From: Kaiparowitsia implicata GSE-PSE-MK54-09C
Lineage (GTDB): Bacteria; Cyanobacteriota; Cyanobacteriia; Elainellales; Elainellaceae
DNA: 60,017 bases
Assembly: GCA_019359435.1 (NCBI GenBank)
Contig: JAHHHI010000095.1
Coordinates: forward strand, 1-60,017
Direction of reading: 5' to 3'
A program made the translations under genes and the position numbers. The notes below the pieces were generated by a model. It was not told the origin of the DNA. It ran no database searches and was given only the letters and a program-made list of their open reading frames with translations. How positions within the stretch are numbered: position 1 is the stretch's first letter; each line of letters begins with the position of its first letter. This document shows, one piece after another, positions 35,415-44,074 of the stretch.

Positions 35415-35805
35415 ATGGCGTCATATCCAAATTGAGTTCATTGAGCATCCCGTCTTTTCGCAAACACCTTGCAAATCGGGGGGCTCACAAAAAGACGGGT
35501 TACCCTATCCGCTCTATCCATAAAGGGGACAAACGGGGACATAAAGTAGCAAAAGTCATATCAATTCCGAAAATTTGGCTGCAAATGGGAAAGGGGCGAA
35601 GCCCTCTTGTGGGAAACGCAGTTCCCCACTCTCCTCCTCAACCAATCCGTCGTTCTGATTTAGAGAATTGATACCAGGTAGAACGGTTCGGGGGATGCGG
35701 ACAAAGGCCCTGCAAGGGGCGCAAGACCTTTGCCCTGACTGAAAACATTGCGACATCGGGATGTCTGTTGAATGACGCATCCCTGAATAGCGCCGACTGT
35801 AGCGC
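35415..35805. other. Intergenic region between narK and ClC genes
   Basis: These 391 bp contain a family-3 palindromic element (listed separately). The segment from about 35450 to 35550 has two short inverted stretches (cccgtcttttcgc / aaaagacggg) that can form a hairpin around 35449-35500. No gene is seen. Confidence 0.4.
35559..35673. mobile_element. MITE-like element, family 3, copy 1 (about 115 bp)
   Basis: The ends carry the perfect 9-bp inverted repeat tatcaattc (35559-35567 and complement of 35665-35673), extended with mismatches to about 16 bp. The inner part holds gtgggaaac and gttccccac stretches that can pair. A shorter copy of the same sequence lies at about 37585-37665 in inverted orientation on the other side of the nitrate transporter gene. 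Target duplication is not clear. Confidence 0.6.
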
Positions 35806-37305
35806 CTAGTAGCGATCGCCTGATTCTGCCTGAGCGGCAGCGGCCACAGGCACCGGCTCATCAGCATGAGACCCCGCCACCTCTTTCAGCGTGAACGCAT
35901 TGCAAAATGCCACAACCAGTGCAACACAGCCCAGCATTTGAAACAGCAGGCGATCGCCCGCTACCCCCTGCGGCAACAAGCTATAGATCGTCAGATAAAC
36001 CACCGCGCCTACATTGCCGTAGGCACCCACATTGCCCGCAATTTGACCCGTAATGCGCGGCTTAACCAGCGGCACAATGGCATAGGTAGCACCCTCTGCG
36101 GCCATCACAAAAAAGGAGGCCAGCATCGTCATCAGCACCACCAACACAATGGGAATCCCCTGCCCCAACATGCTGAATAGCAGATAGGCAACACCCGTGC
36201 CGCCAATGGTGGCCGCCAATGTCCATTTGCGGCTACCAATTTTGTCAGAAATCCAGCCGCCGCCGGGCCGCGCCACAATGTTCATAAAGGCATACATGCC
36301 TGCAACTGCCCCAGCCAGGGTGGCCGTCAGCCCAAACCCACGCTCAAAGTAGGTCGGCAGCATCGACACCACCGCCAACTCAGAGCCAAAAGTGGCCACA
36401 TAGGCGAGCTCCAAGTTAAACACCTGTGAAAACTTGTAGCGATCAGACGCAGGATAGCGCAGCGCTCCCGTCATCAGCGGTTTGTTGGCCTGCCAAATGT
36501 TGTACGCCTGAAACGCATACAGCGCCACCAAAGCGATTGCGACCCATATCAGCGCTTGGCGGTCGATAAACCCCACATTGGTCAAGCGCCACGCAATTAG
36601 CCCCAACACACCCACCAGCGGGATATTGGATATCAGCAAAAACCAAAAGTCGCGTTGACTGGTGACTTCCATGCCAGCACTGCTGGGCGGGCGTTGATAA
36701 ACCTTGCCCGGTGGAGTATCGGTCACGCTGAAATAATAAATCACCCCGTAAACCGCCGCTACAATGCCGGTTAGGGCGATCGCCAACCGCCAATTTACCT
36801 GCCCAGCCGACAGAAACGCCAGCCCTATTGCAATCGACGGCATCGTAAACGCGGCCCCAGCCGAGCCAAAATTGCCCCAGCCGCCATAGATGCCCTCAGC
36901 CAGCCCAATTTCTCTCGAATCAAACCATTCCGCCACCATGCGAATGCCAATCACAAACCCACAGCCCACAATGCTGAGCGCTAGCCGAGCATACACCATC
37001 TGCTCAAACGTTTGTGCCAGGGCAAACGCCATGCACGGAAACGCCGCATAAATGAGCAAGCAAGAATAGGTCAGACGCGGCCCAAACCGATCCAAAATCA
37101 TGCCCACAATAATGCGAGCGGGAACCGTCAGCGCCACATTGCAAATCGCAATCGTCCGCATCTGCTCATCCGTCAACCCCAACTCCATGCGGGCAGCTGT
37201 TGCCAGCGGTGCAAAGTTAAACCAAACCACAAAGGTCAGAAAAAACGCAATCCAGGTCATATGCAGGATTTTGTACCTGCCAGAAAACGACCATAACCCA
37301 GCCAT
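35806..37305 (-). CDS. narK: NarK/NrtP family nitrate/nitrite MFS transporter
   Basis: The 499-aa transporter has twelve hydrophobic helices of the nitrate-nitrite porter family. Nitrate signature one is EGIYGGWGNFGSAGAAF (residue about 139) and the second is visible in MNIVARPGGGWISDKIGS (about 327). The conserved Arg of helix 2 lies in VPARIIVGMILDRFGPRL. It brings nitrate into the cell across the plasma membrane. Cyanobacteria use either this permease or the NrtABCD ABC system; no nirA or narB is in the window. A GTA-N8-TAC box lies 105 bp upstream. Family-3 elements flank the gene on both sides in opposite orientation. Confidence 0.94.
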   Translation of the reverse strand: MAGLWSFSGRYKILHMTWIAFFLTFVVWFNFAPLATAARMELGLTDEQMRTIAICNVALTVPARIIVGMILDRFGPRLTYSCLLIYAAFPCMAFALAQTFEQMVYARLALSIVGCGFVIGIRMVAEWFDSREIGLAEGIYGGWGNFGSAGAAFTMPSIAIGLAFLSAGQVNWRLAIALTGIVAAVYGVIYYFSVTDTPPGKVYQRPPSSAGMEVTSQRDFWFLLISNIPLVGVLGLIAWRLTNVGFIDRQALIWVAIALVALYAFQAYNIWQANKPLMTGALRYPASDRYKFSQVFNLELAYVATFGSELAVVSMLPTYFERGFGLTATLAGAVAGMYAFMNIVARPGGGWISDKIGSRKWTLAATIGGTGVAYLLFSMLGQGIPIVLVVLMTMLASFFVMAAEGATYAIVPLVKPRITGQIAGNVGAYGNVGAVVYLTIYSLLPQGVAGDRLLFQMLGCVALVVAFCNAFTLKEVAGSHADEPVPVAAAAQAESGDRY

Positions 37306-37409
37306 AAAACCTTCCCCTCAAAAACTTGACTACTGCCGTTTCCATCGCTTGAACTCGAAACCATTGCGTAGGCAAGGCAAGACCGCTACAGGGTTCTCTG
37401 TCAACAGCG

Positions 37410-37423
37410 GTATAGAGCGTTAC
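37410..37423 (-). promoter_or_regulatory. NtcA-type box upstream of the nitrate transporter
   Basis: The minus strand reads GTA-ACGCTCTA-TAC. A possible -10 (TAGCGG) begins 21 bases downstream and fits the TAN3T rule only in part. The distance to the narK start is about 105 bp. The box is perfect, the -10 weak, so regulation by NtcA is likely rather than certain. Confidence 0.55.
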
Positions 37424-37584
37424 TTTCCAATCCCAGCCACAACCGCCGTGGCTGAAACACAGCACAGTAATTGCTCCCAAGGGTATCGGCCCATTTGCGG
37501 TTCATTTGTGTAATGCAGCACAAATGCAAATTCAGCCATGCAATGCGGTTGAACGTCAGCTCGGCAAATGCATAAAACACCTCA

Positions 37585-37702
37585 GATTAATTCTCTAAAT
37601 CAGAACGACGAATTGTTTGAGGAGGAGAGTGGGGAATGCAGCCCAAATTTTTTGGAAGTACTATCAGTTCGGGATGAAGAGGTTTTGGGGCGCAGCGTGC
37701 TG
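37585..37702. repeat. Shortened family-3 element joined to a family-1 end fragment
   Basis: From about 37585 to 37665 the sequence follows the reverse complement of family-3 copy 1 (attctctaaatcagaacgac, then gaggaggagagtggggaa), but about 38 bp of the middle are missing. Directly after it, cagttcgggatgaag and ggttttggggc (about 37665-37690) match the left end of family 1. The two fragments abut, so one element probably inserted into or beside the other. Confidence 0.55.
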
Positions 37703-37772
37703 TTTATTCCAAATTGGCATCGGAAAACTGCAAATCTTGCATCAAAAAGTTCGGATCGAAGGAAATAAAACT

Positions 37773-37814
37773 GTATCTATAGCTACAGAATTGCTATGGT
37801 GAGAGTAATAACAC
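37773..37814 (+). promoter_or_regulatory. NtcA-type promoter for the 66-aa membrane protein
   Basis: The plus strand reads GTA-TCTATAGC-TAC (37773-37786), then exactly 22 bases, then TAACAC (37809-37814). This has the TA of the -10 consensus but not its final T. A start near 37821 would leave about 19 nt of leader, which includes the ribosome binding site ggag at 37827-37830 before the ATG at 37840. The close fit of box, -10, ribosome site and start supports the gene. Confidence 0.6.
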
Positions 37815-37839
37815 CTTTGATAATCCGGAGTACAACTTA

Positions 37840-38040
37840 ATGAAGTCCAACCAACATACGTCTCATCCCATCACGTCTAACCTAGACGTTTGGGCCGGTA
37901 TTGCATGGATCGCCGCTGCTGCTATCTTCGTTAGCTCACTGCCGATCTTGTTTAGTTCAGAACTGGCTTACTCCCCCGCCAATAACGATGCATTGCTGGG
38001 CGAAGCGGGTCTCTGGGGTGAGTTTGGACGCAACGACTAA
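37840..38040 (+). CDS. Small single-pass membrane protein, unrecognised, probably NtcA-controlled
   Basis: The 66-aa protein has a polar N-terminus, one transmembrane helix (WAGIAWIAAAAIFVSSLPIL, residues about 18-37) and a 28-residue tail with LAYSPANNDALLGEAGLWGEF. The Shine-Dalgarno sequence ggag is 9 nt before the ATG. It is the only plus-strand gene among minus-strand nitrogen genes, between the nitrate transporter and the MSMEG_0569 flavoprotein, with an NtcA-type promoter directly upstream. I do not recognise the family. Small proteins regulated by NtcA often bind and tune enzymes or transporters, so a modulator of the adjacent transporter is a hypothesis only. A photosystem-type subunit cannot be excluded. 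Confidence 0.75.
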   Translation: MKSNQHTSHPITSNLDVWAGIAWIAAAAIFVSSLPILFSSELAYSPANNDALLGEAGLWGEFGRND

Positions 38041-38077
38041 GATTTGCCTAAGTCTTCAGTAAGTCTCCAGAGCAAGC

Positions 38078-39367
38078 CTAAGACCCCAGCAAAAACTCGT
38101 TTACCACGCTCCATGACTGGTGTGGCGATTCCTTAATGTGGCGGCGAGTAGTGATGAAATCTGCCAAGTACTGGGCGTCTCGGGCAATGCCAGAAAAGCG
38201 CCCCGAGCCCCAGGTATATAGCCAGGGCAGACCCAAAAAGTACAATCCCCAGATGTGGGTTACGCCCCGTTCATGCCCGGGGTAGCCTGTGCCGTCAAAC
38301 ACGGGAATATCCACCCAGCGAAAATTAGCCAGATACCCCGTGCACCAGATGACTGACGTAATGTGAGCCGCGTTTAGATCGATAGAACGAGGCAGATCTT
38401 GCGGGCTCCAGACTGGCTGGTAGGGTGGGTCGGTGGGCGCGTCGATATGATGGCGATCGATAAACGCATCAATGGTTTTCTTAATGCTTTCTGCCACTGC
38501 ATCAGCCTGATCTAGGTTGGCCTGGAGGTCATCCCGGAAGTGGAGCGTGGTGCCATCCACTTTATCTAGCCTGCCGTGAAGCTGCATCCCTTCTAGCGCA
38601 AACTGGCGCAGGTCGATTTCGCGCCCGCCATCGCGCCCAGTGACATAGTGGTTAGCTTTAGTGCGCACTTTTTCTTTTTGAGGATGTTCGTCAATGGGCA
38701 AGTCGTAATAGCCCATTTGGTCAAGCCAATCCACAACGTCTTTACCGCGATAGCGACGGGGCGATCGCGGCGCACCCCCTACGCACAGGTGAACCTGGCG
38801 CCCTGCCAAATGCAAGTCTTCTGCGATCTGGCAGCCCGACTGCCCTGTGCCCACTACCAGCACCGCTCCGTCGGGCAGCGATTCAGGATTTTTGTAGTCG
38901 GAGGAATGCAGTTGCAGCACGGTGCGAGGAAACCGTTCGGCTGTGCGGGGAATGCTGGGCGTATGGTAGCCGCCTGCCGCAATCACCACTTGGTCTGCCG
39001 TAAAGTCACCCAGCGTCGTCAATACTTCAAACAGCCCGCGTTCATTACGTTGCCGCACTTTCAGCACTTCTACGCCATCTTTGATCGGTGGGTTAAAGGC
39101 CGCTGCGTAGCTCTCGATATAGGCTACGATTTCGTCTTTTTTCATGAACCCTTGGGGATCGCTGCCGGGGTAGGGATAGCCGGGGAGGGTGCACTGCCAG
39201 TTAGGGGTCACTAGGCAAAACGAGTCCCATCGTTGGGTGCGCCAAGAATGGCCGATTTGATGTTTTTCAAAAATTAGGTGATCAACCCCGCGCTCAGTCA
39301 GGCAGTAGCTCATAGACAGCCCAGCCTGGCCGCCGCCAATGATGATCACGGAGTAGTGAGTAGTCAT
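38078..39367 (-). CDS. MSMEG_0569 family flavin-dependent oxidoreductase (Nit1C)
   Basis: The 429-aa flavoprotein has the FAD-binding motif VIIIGGGQAGLSMSYCLTERG at residue 7 and the NAD(P)H-binding VLVVGTGQSGCQIAEDLHLAG near 173. The segment between, GHSWRTQRWDSFCLVTPNWQ, is typical of the MSMEG_0569 group, which is related to flavin monooxygenases and occurs with Nit1-type nitrilases. It may oxidise the product or substrate of the pathway; no substrate is known. The gene is separated from the other cluster members by the nitrate transporter and ClC genes and ends 38 bp from the convergent 66-aa gene. Confidence 0.92.
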   Translation of the reverse strand: MTTHYSVIIIGGGQAGLSMSYCLTERGVDHLIFEKHQIGHSWRTQRWDSFCLVTPNWQCTLPGYPYPGSDPQGFMKKDEIVAYIESYAAAFNPPIKDGVEVLKVRQRNERGLFEVLTTLGDFTADQVVIAAGGYHTPSIPRTAERFPRTVLQLHSSDYKNPESLPDGAVLVVGTGQSGCQIAEDLHLAGRQVHLCVGGAPRSPRRYRGKDVVDWLDQMGYYDLPIDEHPQKEKVRTKANHYVTGRDGGREIDLRQFALEGMQLHGRLDKVDGTTLHFRDDLQANLDQADAVAESIKKTIDAFIDRHHIDAPTDPPYQPVWSPQDLPRSIDLNAAHITSVIWCTGYLANFRWVDIPVFDGTGYPGHERGVTHIWGLYFLGLPWLYTWGSGRFSGIARDAQYLADFITTRRHIKESPHQSWSVVNEFLLGS

Positions 39368-39415
39368 ACGGGATTAATAAGTCGCTAAAGAGTAAAGGCG
39401 ATGAGCTGCTCTGCG

Positions 39416-39475
39416 TTGAACAGAGTATTCTGCGTCGGACAGAGTATTCGGGCGGAGTATTTGGACGGAGTATAC
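39416..39475. promoter_or_regulatory. Four direct repeats (GAGTAT) upstream of the flavoprotein gene
   Basis: The motif gagtat occurs at 39423, 39442, 39555-minus-100 (that is, 39455) and 39468, with spacings of 19, 13 and 13 bp. The longer unit reads ggacRgagtattc. It lies 50-110 bp before the MSMEG_0569 start and looks like a tandem operator or a short tandem repeat. The factor is unknown; the upstream LuxR-type regulator is a candidate by proximity only. Confidence 0.45.
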
Positions 39476-39622
39476 GGAACCCTGTCCGCGCGGGCTTCCC
39501 TCAGACTAAGAGCCTCTACTGGGGGAGAATTGTGCAGCGCACTACAAAACGGCAGAGTCTAGCAGTTCGGGCAGGTCGCTCGCAGGCGTCGCTCGCAAAC
39601 CGTGGGGCGATCGCCCCGTTCA

Positions 39623-39662
39623 CCCTATCATCCCCTATTGAAATCAACAGGGGATGATAGGG
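39623..39662 (-). terminator. Strong hairpin just after the LuxR-type gene
   Basis: A perfect 14-bp stem (ccctatcatcccct / aggggatgataggg) with a 12-nt loop starts 1 bp after the stop codon of the LuxR-type gene. No T-run follows, so it may stabilise the 3' end or help termination rather than act as a simple intrinsic terminator. Confidence 0.5.
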
Positions 39663-39663
39663 A

Positions 39664-41103
39664 TCACAGCAGCCAGCCTGCCAAGGCAGCGTGATGAATC
39701 GCCTGATAGCGGGTGCGTGCGTTGAGCTTTGCCAGCACGTTATTCAGATGAAATTTGACGGTGCTCTCGCTGATGACGAGGTGGTTGGCGATGTCGCGAT
39801 CGCGCATTCCCTCTGTTAGCAGCCGCAGAATTTCGTGCTCTCGCTCTGATAGCGGCGAACCGGACTGCGGCACATGGCCCCAGGCTTTACCCTGCAGCAC
39901 CGCAGCGACGGCCTGGCGCAGTTGCTCGGGCTGAGTGGCGAGATCGAGCACGGCGGCAATATTGGCAGGCCGGGGAGTCTGGGGAGTCTGAATCCACAAA
40001 ACATGGTCAGCAGTCGCCAGCAGGTGAGCATCGTTGGTGAGCAGTGGCACGGTGCGATCGCCAGTTTTGGAGACCCGCAGCCCCGCTTGATAGGCCAGAT
40101 GGGTAAAGGCCATGTGCAGCACCGGCAGAGAACACTGCACTCGAACGGTTGTCCCAAGGGCACAGGTGGGGTAAGGCAGCTTGAGCATCACCTGCACCGC
40201 ATTGGGGTTATCGTCGGCCAGGGTTTGCAGGGTGCCCCCCAGGCACGACACCGTAAAGGCCAACTCCTCAAAGCGATCGCCCACTGCCTGCTGACTCGTC
40301 TCGGCTCTGGCGTCGCGCACCGAGACAATGGCCTCTAGCGCAACCCACTCGGGCTGATACGTCAGCCGCACATAGATGCACTGGAGCTGATTGAGCGCTT
40401 CTGCTGCTTTAAGGAAAAGATGGGTGGTTGACGGCGGTAAGGGCTGCTCGGTGCCCACTAGGGTAAGGCGGGGTGTCGTGAGCAGAGCGGCAATTTGGTC
40501 AGACAGAGGGGCGCTGACTGTGGGCGCAGTCAAGGGCGATCGCCCTTGACCCTGCACCTGCTGAAACTGAATTGCGGCCTCTAGTGCTACGGCTACGGTG
40601 GTGCACAGGCTTTGCAAGACTTCTAAAAATTCGGGCGCGAGCGCATGGTGGCTAAACATCGCCAGCACTCCCACAACGCGATCACCCACCATCAGCGGAT
40701 AGCCCGCAAAGCCACGAATGTTGTTGGCGATCGCCCAGTTGCGATCTTTTACCCAGGTTTCTTCAGCCAGGTTATTGCTGAGAAAGGGCACCTGATTGTG
40801 GGCAATCTTGCCGACTTTAAAGGCGCCCATCGGCACCCGCGCAAAGGAACCATCCAGCCGCGTATACATCCCCGATGAGGCCACCAATCGCAGCGCATTG
40901 CCATCGGGCTCCACCAGCCAAATGCGGGCAAATGCGCTGTCAAACGTTTCCACTAACCCGTCGGTAATGCAGCGGGCGATCGCCTCTGGCTGCATGCACC
41001 CTGCCAATCGACGCGCCAACTCGTTCGCCTGCTGGAGATCAATCAGCAAGCGCCCTGGGTTTAACAGCCCATTTATCGAATCAAACACGGCACCTGCAGG
41101 CAT
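39664..41103 (-). CDS. GAF-domain LuxR-type transcriptional regulator
   Basis: The 479-aa protein has an N-terminal GAF domain (residues about 25-175; FARIWLVEPDGNALRLVASSG and FAGYPLMVGDRVVGVLAMFS). A middle region of unclear fold follows (about 200-395). The C-terminal LuxR helix-turn-helix is LSEREHEILRLLTEGMRDRD and SESTVKFHLNNVLAKLNART. There is no phosphorylatable receiver, so the input is probably a ligand or chromophore in the GAF domain. It is transcribed away from a sensor kinase gene on the other side of a 344-bp gap and toward the MSMEG_0569 gene, so it could regulate either. No direct evidence fixes the target. Confidence 0.88.
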   Translation of the reverse strand: MPAGAVFDSINGLLNPGRLLIDLQQANELARRLAGCMQPEAIARCITDGLVETFDSAFARIWLVEPDGNALRLVASSGMYTRLDGSFARVPMGAFKVGKIAHNQVPFLSNNLAEETWVKDRNWAIANNIRGFAGYPLMVGDRVVGVLAMFSHHALAPEFLEVLQSLCTTVAVALEAAIQFQQVQGQGRSPLTAPTVSAPLSDQIAALLTTPRLTLVGTEQPLPPSTTHLFLKAAEALNQLQCIYVRLTYQPEWVALEAIVSVRDARAETSQQAVGDRFEELAFTVSCLGGTLQTLADDNPNAVQVMLKLPYPTCALGTTVRVQCSLPVLHMAFTHLAYQAGLRVSKTGDRTVPLLTNDAHLLATADHVLWIQTPQTPRPANIAAVLDLATQPEQLRQAVAAVLQGKAWGHVPQSGSPLSEREHEILRLLTEGMRDRDIANHLVISESTVKFHLNNVLAKLNARTRYQAIHHAALAGWLL

Positions 41104-41495
41104 AGGCCAATATGCCTATTCAGTAGGATCTTGAAGATTCTATTTGTATCAACCGTTACGGTTAGGCAAGGGGCGACCCAATCCGGTTCCAGATCAAGAG
41201 ATTTGGCCCATGCAAAATTTCAGCAATCGAATTAGGATGTTATTAAGAGCATTATATTTTTTTAATATTTCTCATCTATTCTCTTTTTCATCTTGTTACT
41301 CCTAAATTTTCAGCGGGAATTATTAAAGCTATACCGCACTTTATTGAGCCTCCTTCAGTTTCCAAAGAAACTATTCCTAAAGAACATAAAAGTGGGAACT
41401 CTTAAAGTTCGCTGAATTTCTACAAGCGTAGTGATTCAAGCCGTGGGATGTGCTGGCCTGTCCGTTTTACTCTCTCCTCTATCTTCAGAATCTTT
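41104..41495. other. Divergent promoter region between LuxR-type gene and sensor kinase
   Basis: This region is markedly AT-rich in the centre (poly-T and tattt runs near 41240-41300). It must hold promoters for both genes. I see no clear operator or small gene. Confidence 0.4.
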
Positions 41496-43886
41496 ATGAG
41501 CGCGGCCAACTCGGTAAACTCGGTTTCGGTATCGGCTAACGTCCCAGGTCTTTCTCAGTCTCATCCCCGTGTATGGTCTAGCCTGAAGCAGCAGTGGAGA
41601 GTTCCCCAACGATTGGGGATGTTGCTACTGTTTGTGGGTCTTAGCTCTGTGGTGGGTGGCAGCGCGCTCATTAGTTTTCGCATTGTTCGGGCGTTTGTGC
41701 TCGATAACCTCAAAACTCAGATGCTGTTAGAAGTCGAGCACGGGGCTCATGAAATTGATAATTGGTTGTCAGAGCGCCGTACTGAACTTGAGACACTTGC
41801 CAACAGTCCCCTAGTGCGAGGCATGGATTGGGATCAGGCCGGCCCTTATCTCAAGTCTGAGCAACAGCGCATTGGCGAGTATTCGGTGATCACGCTGGTG
41901 AATCCAGATGGCTCCTATTTCAATACCCAGTTTGATCTCACGGCGTTTAATGTGAGCGATCGCCAGTGGTTTCAGCAGGGCATTGTGGGGGAGCCGTCGG
42001 TCACAGACCCCCTCGTTGCCAGAAGCCTGGGCATTCCTATTGTGAATGTCACTGCGCCGGTGACGCGCGGGGCAGATACTAGACCCGTAGGTGTGCTGAC
42101 GGGAGCTATTTCCACGGACACGGTGACGCAGGTGGTGTCTGCCATTCCGACTCAGCCAAACAGCTATGCCTTTGCGCTCAATTCTGAAGGTGCAGCGATT
42201 GTTCACCCCAATCCAGAGTATGTGGGCAATACCGACGCCCCTGCCCCTAGCCTGACGCGGACTGACAATGGTGATCTAGCGGCGATCGCTACTCAAATGA
42301 CGGCGCAGCAAGCAGGCGTGCAAGCCGCTCGGCTAGACGGTCGCAACTACTTTGTGGCCTATATCCCCCTGAAGCAAGCCGACTGGTCGATAGCGCTGGC
42401 GATTCCTCGTGAGAACATTGAGTCAAAGCTGTATCCGCTGTATCTGCTGGCAGGGGTGGTGGGCGGGTTGCTGCTGCTGGCGATGGGCGGAGCCTGGCAG
42501 CAACTCAATTTGTTAGAAGAAACCCGAGAGCGGGCCGCGCAAGAAGCGCTCAAGAACCGCATTACTAGCCGCATCCGCGAAACCCTTGACCTGTCGCTGG
42601 TGCTGCAAACGGCCCTAACAGATTTGGGGCAGCATCTGCAGTTTGACCAAGTGCTCTTTGCCTGGTTTTCCCCCACGTCGCAAGCGCTCGACATTGCCCA
42701 GACCTATCCTGCCAGCAGTTTGCTGACGCTGTCGCCCTTTCGGCCCAAAGTTAGTGAGCCTTTGCCCGCACTGCTGGCCTATGGCAGAGCACTGCGCCTC
42801 TACTCAGCCGAAACAGTTCTCAAGCTAGAGGCCAATACCTATCGGGCGATCGCCATTTCTCGCAATACTGACTGTGTGGGCTACCTGATTGGCGTGTGCC
42901 ATCGGGGCGTTAATGCAGATCAGCAGGCGATGCTGCAATCGGTGAGTGATCAGTTGGCGATCGCCATCAAACAGGCCGATCTCTATCAGCAAACCCAGCA
43001 CCAAGTGGCGCTGCTCAACGACACCCTCCACAGCCTCAAAGCGGCTCAACTGCACCTTGTGCAGAGCGAAAAAATGTCGAGCCTAGGGCAGATGGTGGCG
43101 GGCATTGCCCACGAAATCAACAACCCCGTCAACTTCATCCACGGCAACATCACCCATGCCGATGAGTATGTCACCGAACTGCTCGATCTGATTCATCTCT
43201 ACCAGGCCGAGATCCCCAATCCGAGCGATCGAGTGCATCAAAAAGCAGCCGAGGTTGATCTGGAGTTTGTGCAGCGAGATCTGCCCAAATTGCTCAGCTC
43301 GATCCATCTGGGGGCTCAGCGCATCCGCGAAATCGTAGAATCGCTGCGCAACTTTTCTCGGCTCGATGAAGCTGACGTTAAAGTCGTGAACCTGCATGAG
43401 GGAATCGACAGTACCCTTCTAATTCTGCAAAGCAGCCTCAAGGCCACTGCCACGCAAGCCGACATCACCGTCGCGCGATGCTATGGCAAGCTGCCCTTGG
43501 TTGAATGCTACGCAGGGCAACTCAACCAGGTGTTTATGAATGTTCTGAGCAACGCGATTGATGCGCTGCGCCAGGCCCAAGCTGCCAATCCATCGCATTC
43601 TGCGCTCCTCACGATCACGACAACACTCACTTCGCCGGACTGGGTTGCGATTCGCATTACCGACAATGGCATCGGCATTGCAGAAGATACCCTTTCTCGT
43701 ATTTTTGACCCGTTCTTTACCACTAAGCCAGTGGGCAACGGGACTGGAATGGGCTTGGCGATTAGTTACCAAATCGTGACTGAGCGCCACGGTGGGCGCT
43801 TGACCTGCCACTCGACCCCAGGGCAGGGGACTGACGTTGTGATCGAAATTCCAGTGGTTCAAGCGGATGTGGCTGAGCCTTCCTGA
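41496..43886 (+). CDS. Membrane sensor histidine kinase with Cache and GAF-like domains
   Basis: The kinase has a transmembrane helix ([20 protein letters not shown]), a periplasmic double-Cache sensor (about 250 residues; contains [17 protein letters not shown] and [20 protein letters not shown]), and a second helix ([20 protein letters not shown]). A GAF-like segment follows, then the H-box [19 protein letters not shown] (about residue 530), and the HATPase with N box [17 protein letters not shown]1 DNGIGI and G2 [10 protein letters not shown]. It has no receiver domain, so a separate response regulator is needed. I chose the ATG at 41496 (MSAANS); an in-frame ATG at 41448 would add 16 residues. 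Cache domains bind small molecules such as amino acids, so a nutrient signal is plausible. Confidence 0.93.
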   Translation: MSAANSVNSVSVSANVPGLSQSHPRVWSSLKQQWRVPQRLGMLLLFVGLSSVVGGSALISFRIVRAFVLDNLKTQMLLEVEHGAHEIDNWLSERRTELETLANSPLVRGMDWDQAGPYLKSEQQRIGEYSVITLVNPDGSYFNTQFDLTAFNVSDRQWFQQGIVGEPSVTDPLVARSLGIPIVNVTAPVTRGADTRPVGVLTGAISTDTVTQVVSAIPTQPNSYAFALNSEGAAIVHPNPEYVGNTDAPAPSLTRTDNGDLAAIATQMTAQQAGVQAARLDGRNYFVAYIPLKQADWSIALAIPRENIESKLYPLYLLAGVVGGLLLLAMGGAWQQLNLLEETRERAAQEALKNRITSRIRETLDLSLVLQTALTDLGQHLQFDQVLFAWFSPTSQALDIAQTYPASSLLTLSPFRPKVSEPLPALLAYGRALRLYSAETVLKLEANTYRAIAISRNTDCVGYLIGVCHRGVNADQQAMLQSVSDQLAIAIKQADLYQQTQHQVALLNDTLHSLKAAQLHLVQSEKMSSLGQMVAGIAHEINNPVNFIHGNITHADEYVTELLDLIHLYQAEIPNPSDRVHQKAAEVDLEFVQRDLPKLLSSIHLGAQRIREIVESLRNFSRLDEADVKVVNLHEGIDSTLLILQSSLKATATQADITVARCYGKLPLVECYAGQLNQVFMNVLSNAIDALRQAQAANPSHSALLTITTTLTSPDWVAIRITDNGIGIAEDTLSRIFDPFFTTKPVGNGTGMGLAISYQIVTERHGGRLTCHSTPGQGTDVVIEIPVVQADVAEPS

Positions 43887-43992
43887 ACCTGCCTGATGTT
43901 AATCCGCGTCTGGCACGTGGCTCGATCACTGGGTTGATGCAAGGGTGATAGGTCTGACCAATGGGGCGATCGCCCTCACCCAAAAAAGCCAA

Positions 43993-44022
43993 AAAAAGCC
44001 CTCCCAAATCGGGAGGGCTTTT
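43993..44022. terminator. Bidirectional rho-independent terminator
   Basis: The 9-bp stem agccctccc/gggagggct with a 5-nt loop is flanked by A-run and T-run. It lies between the convergent kinase and tkt genes. The tkt side is followed by seven T residues, the kinase side by four, so it should work best for tkt. Confidence 0.9.
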
Positions 44023-44074
44023 GATTGAGACTCAAGTATTCGACCATGCCCACAGCAGGTCTGGGAACCTAACG

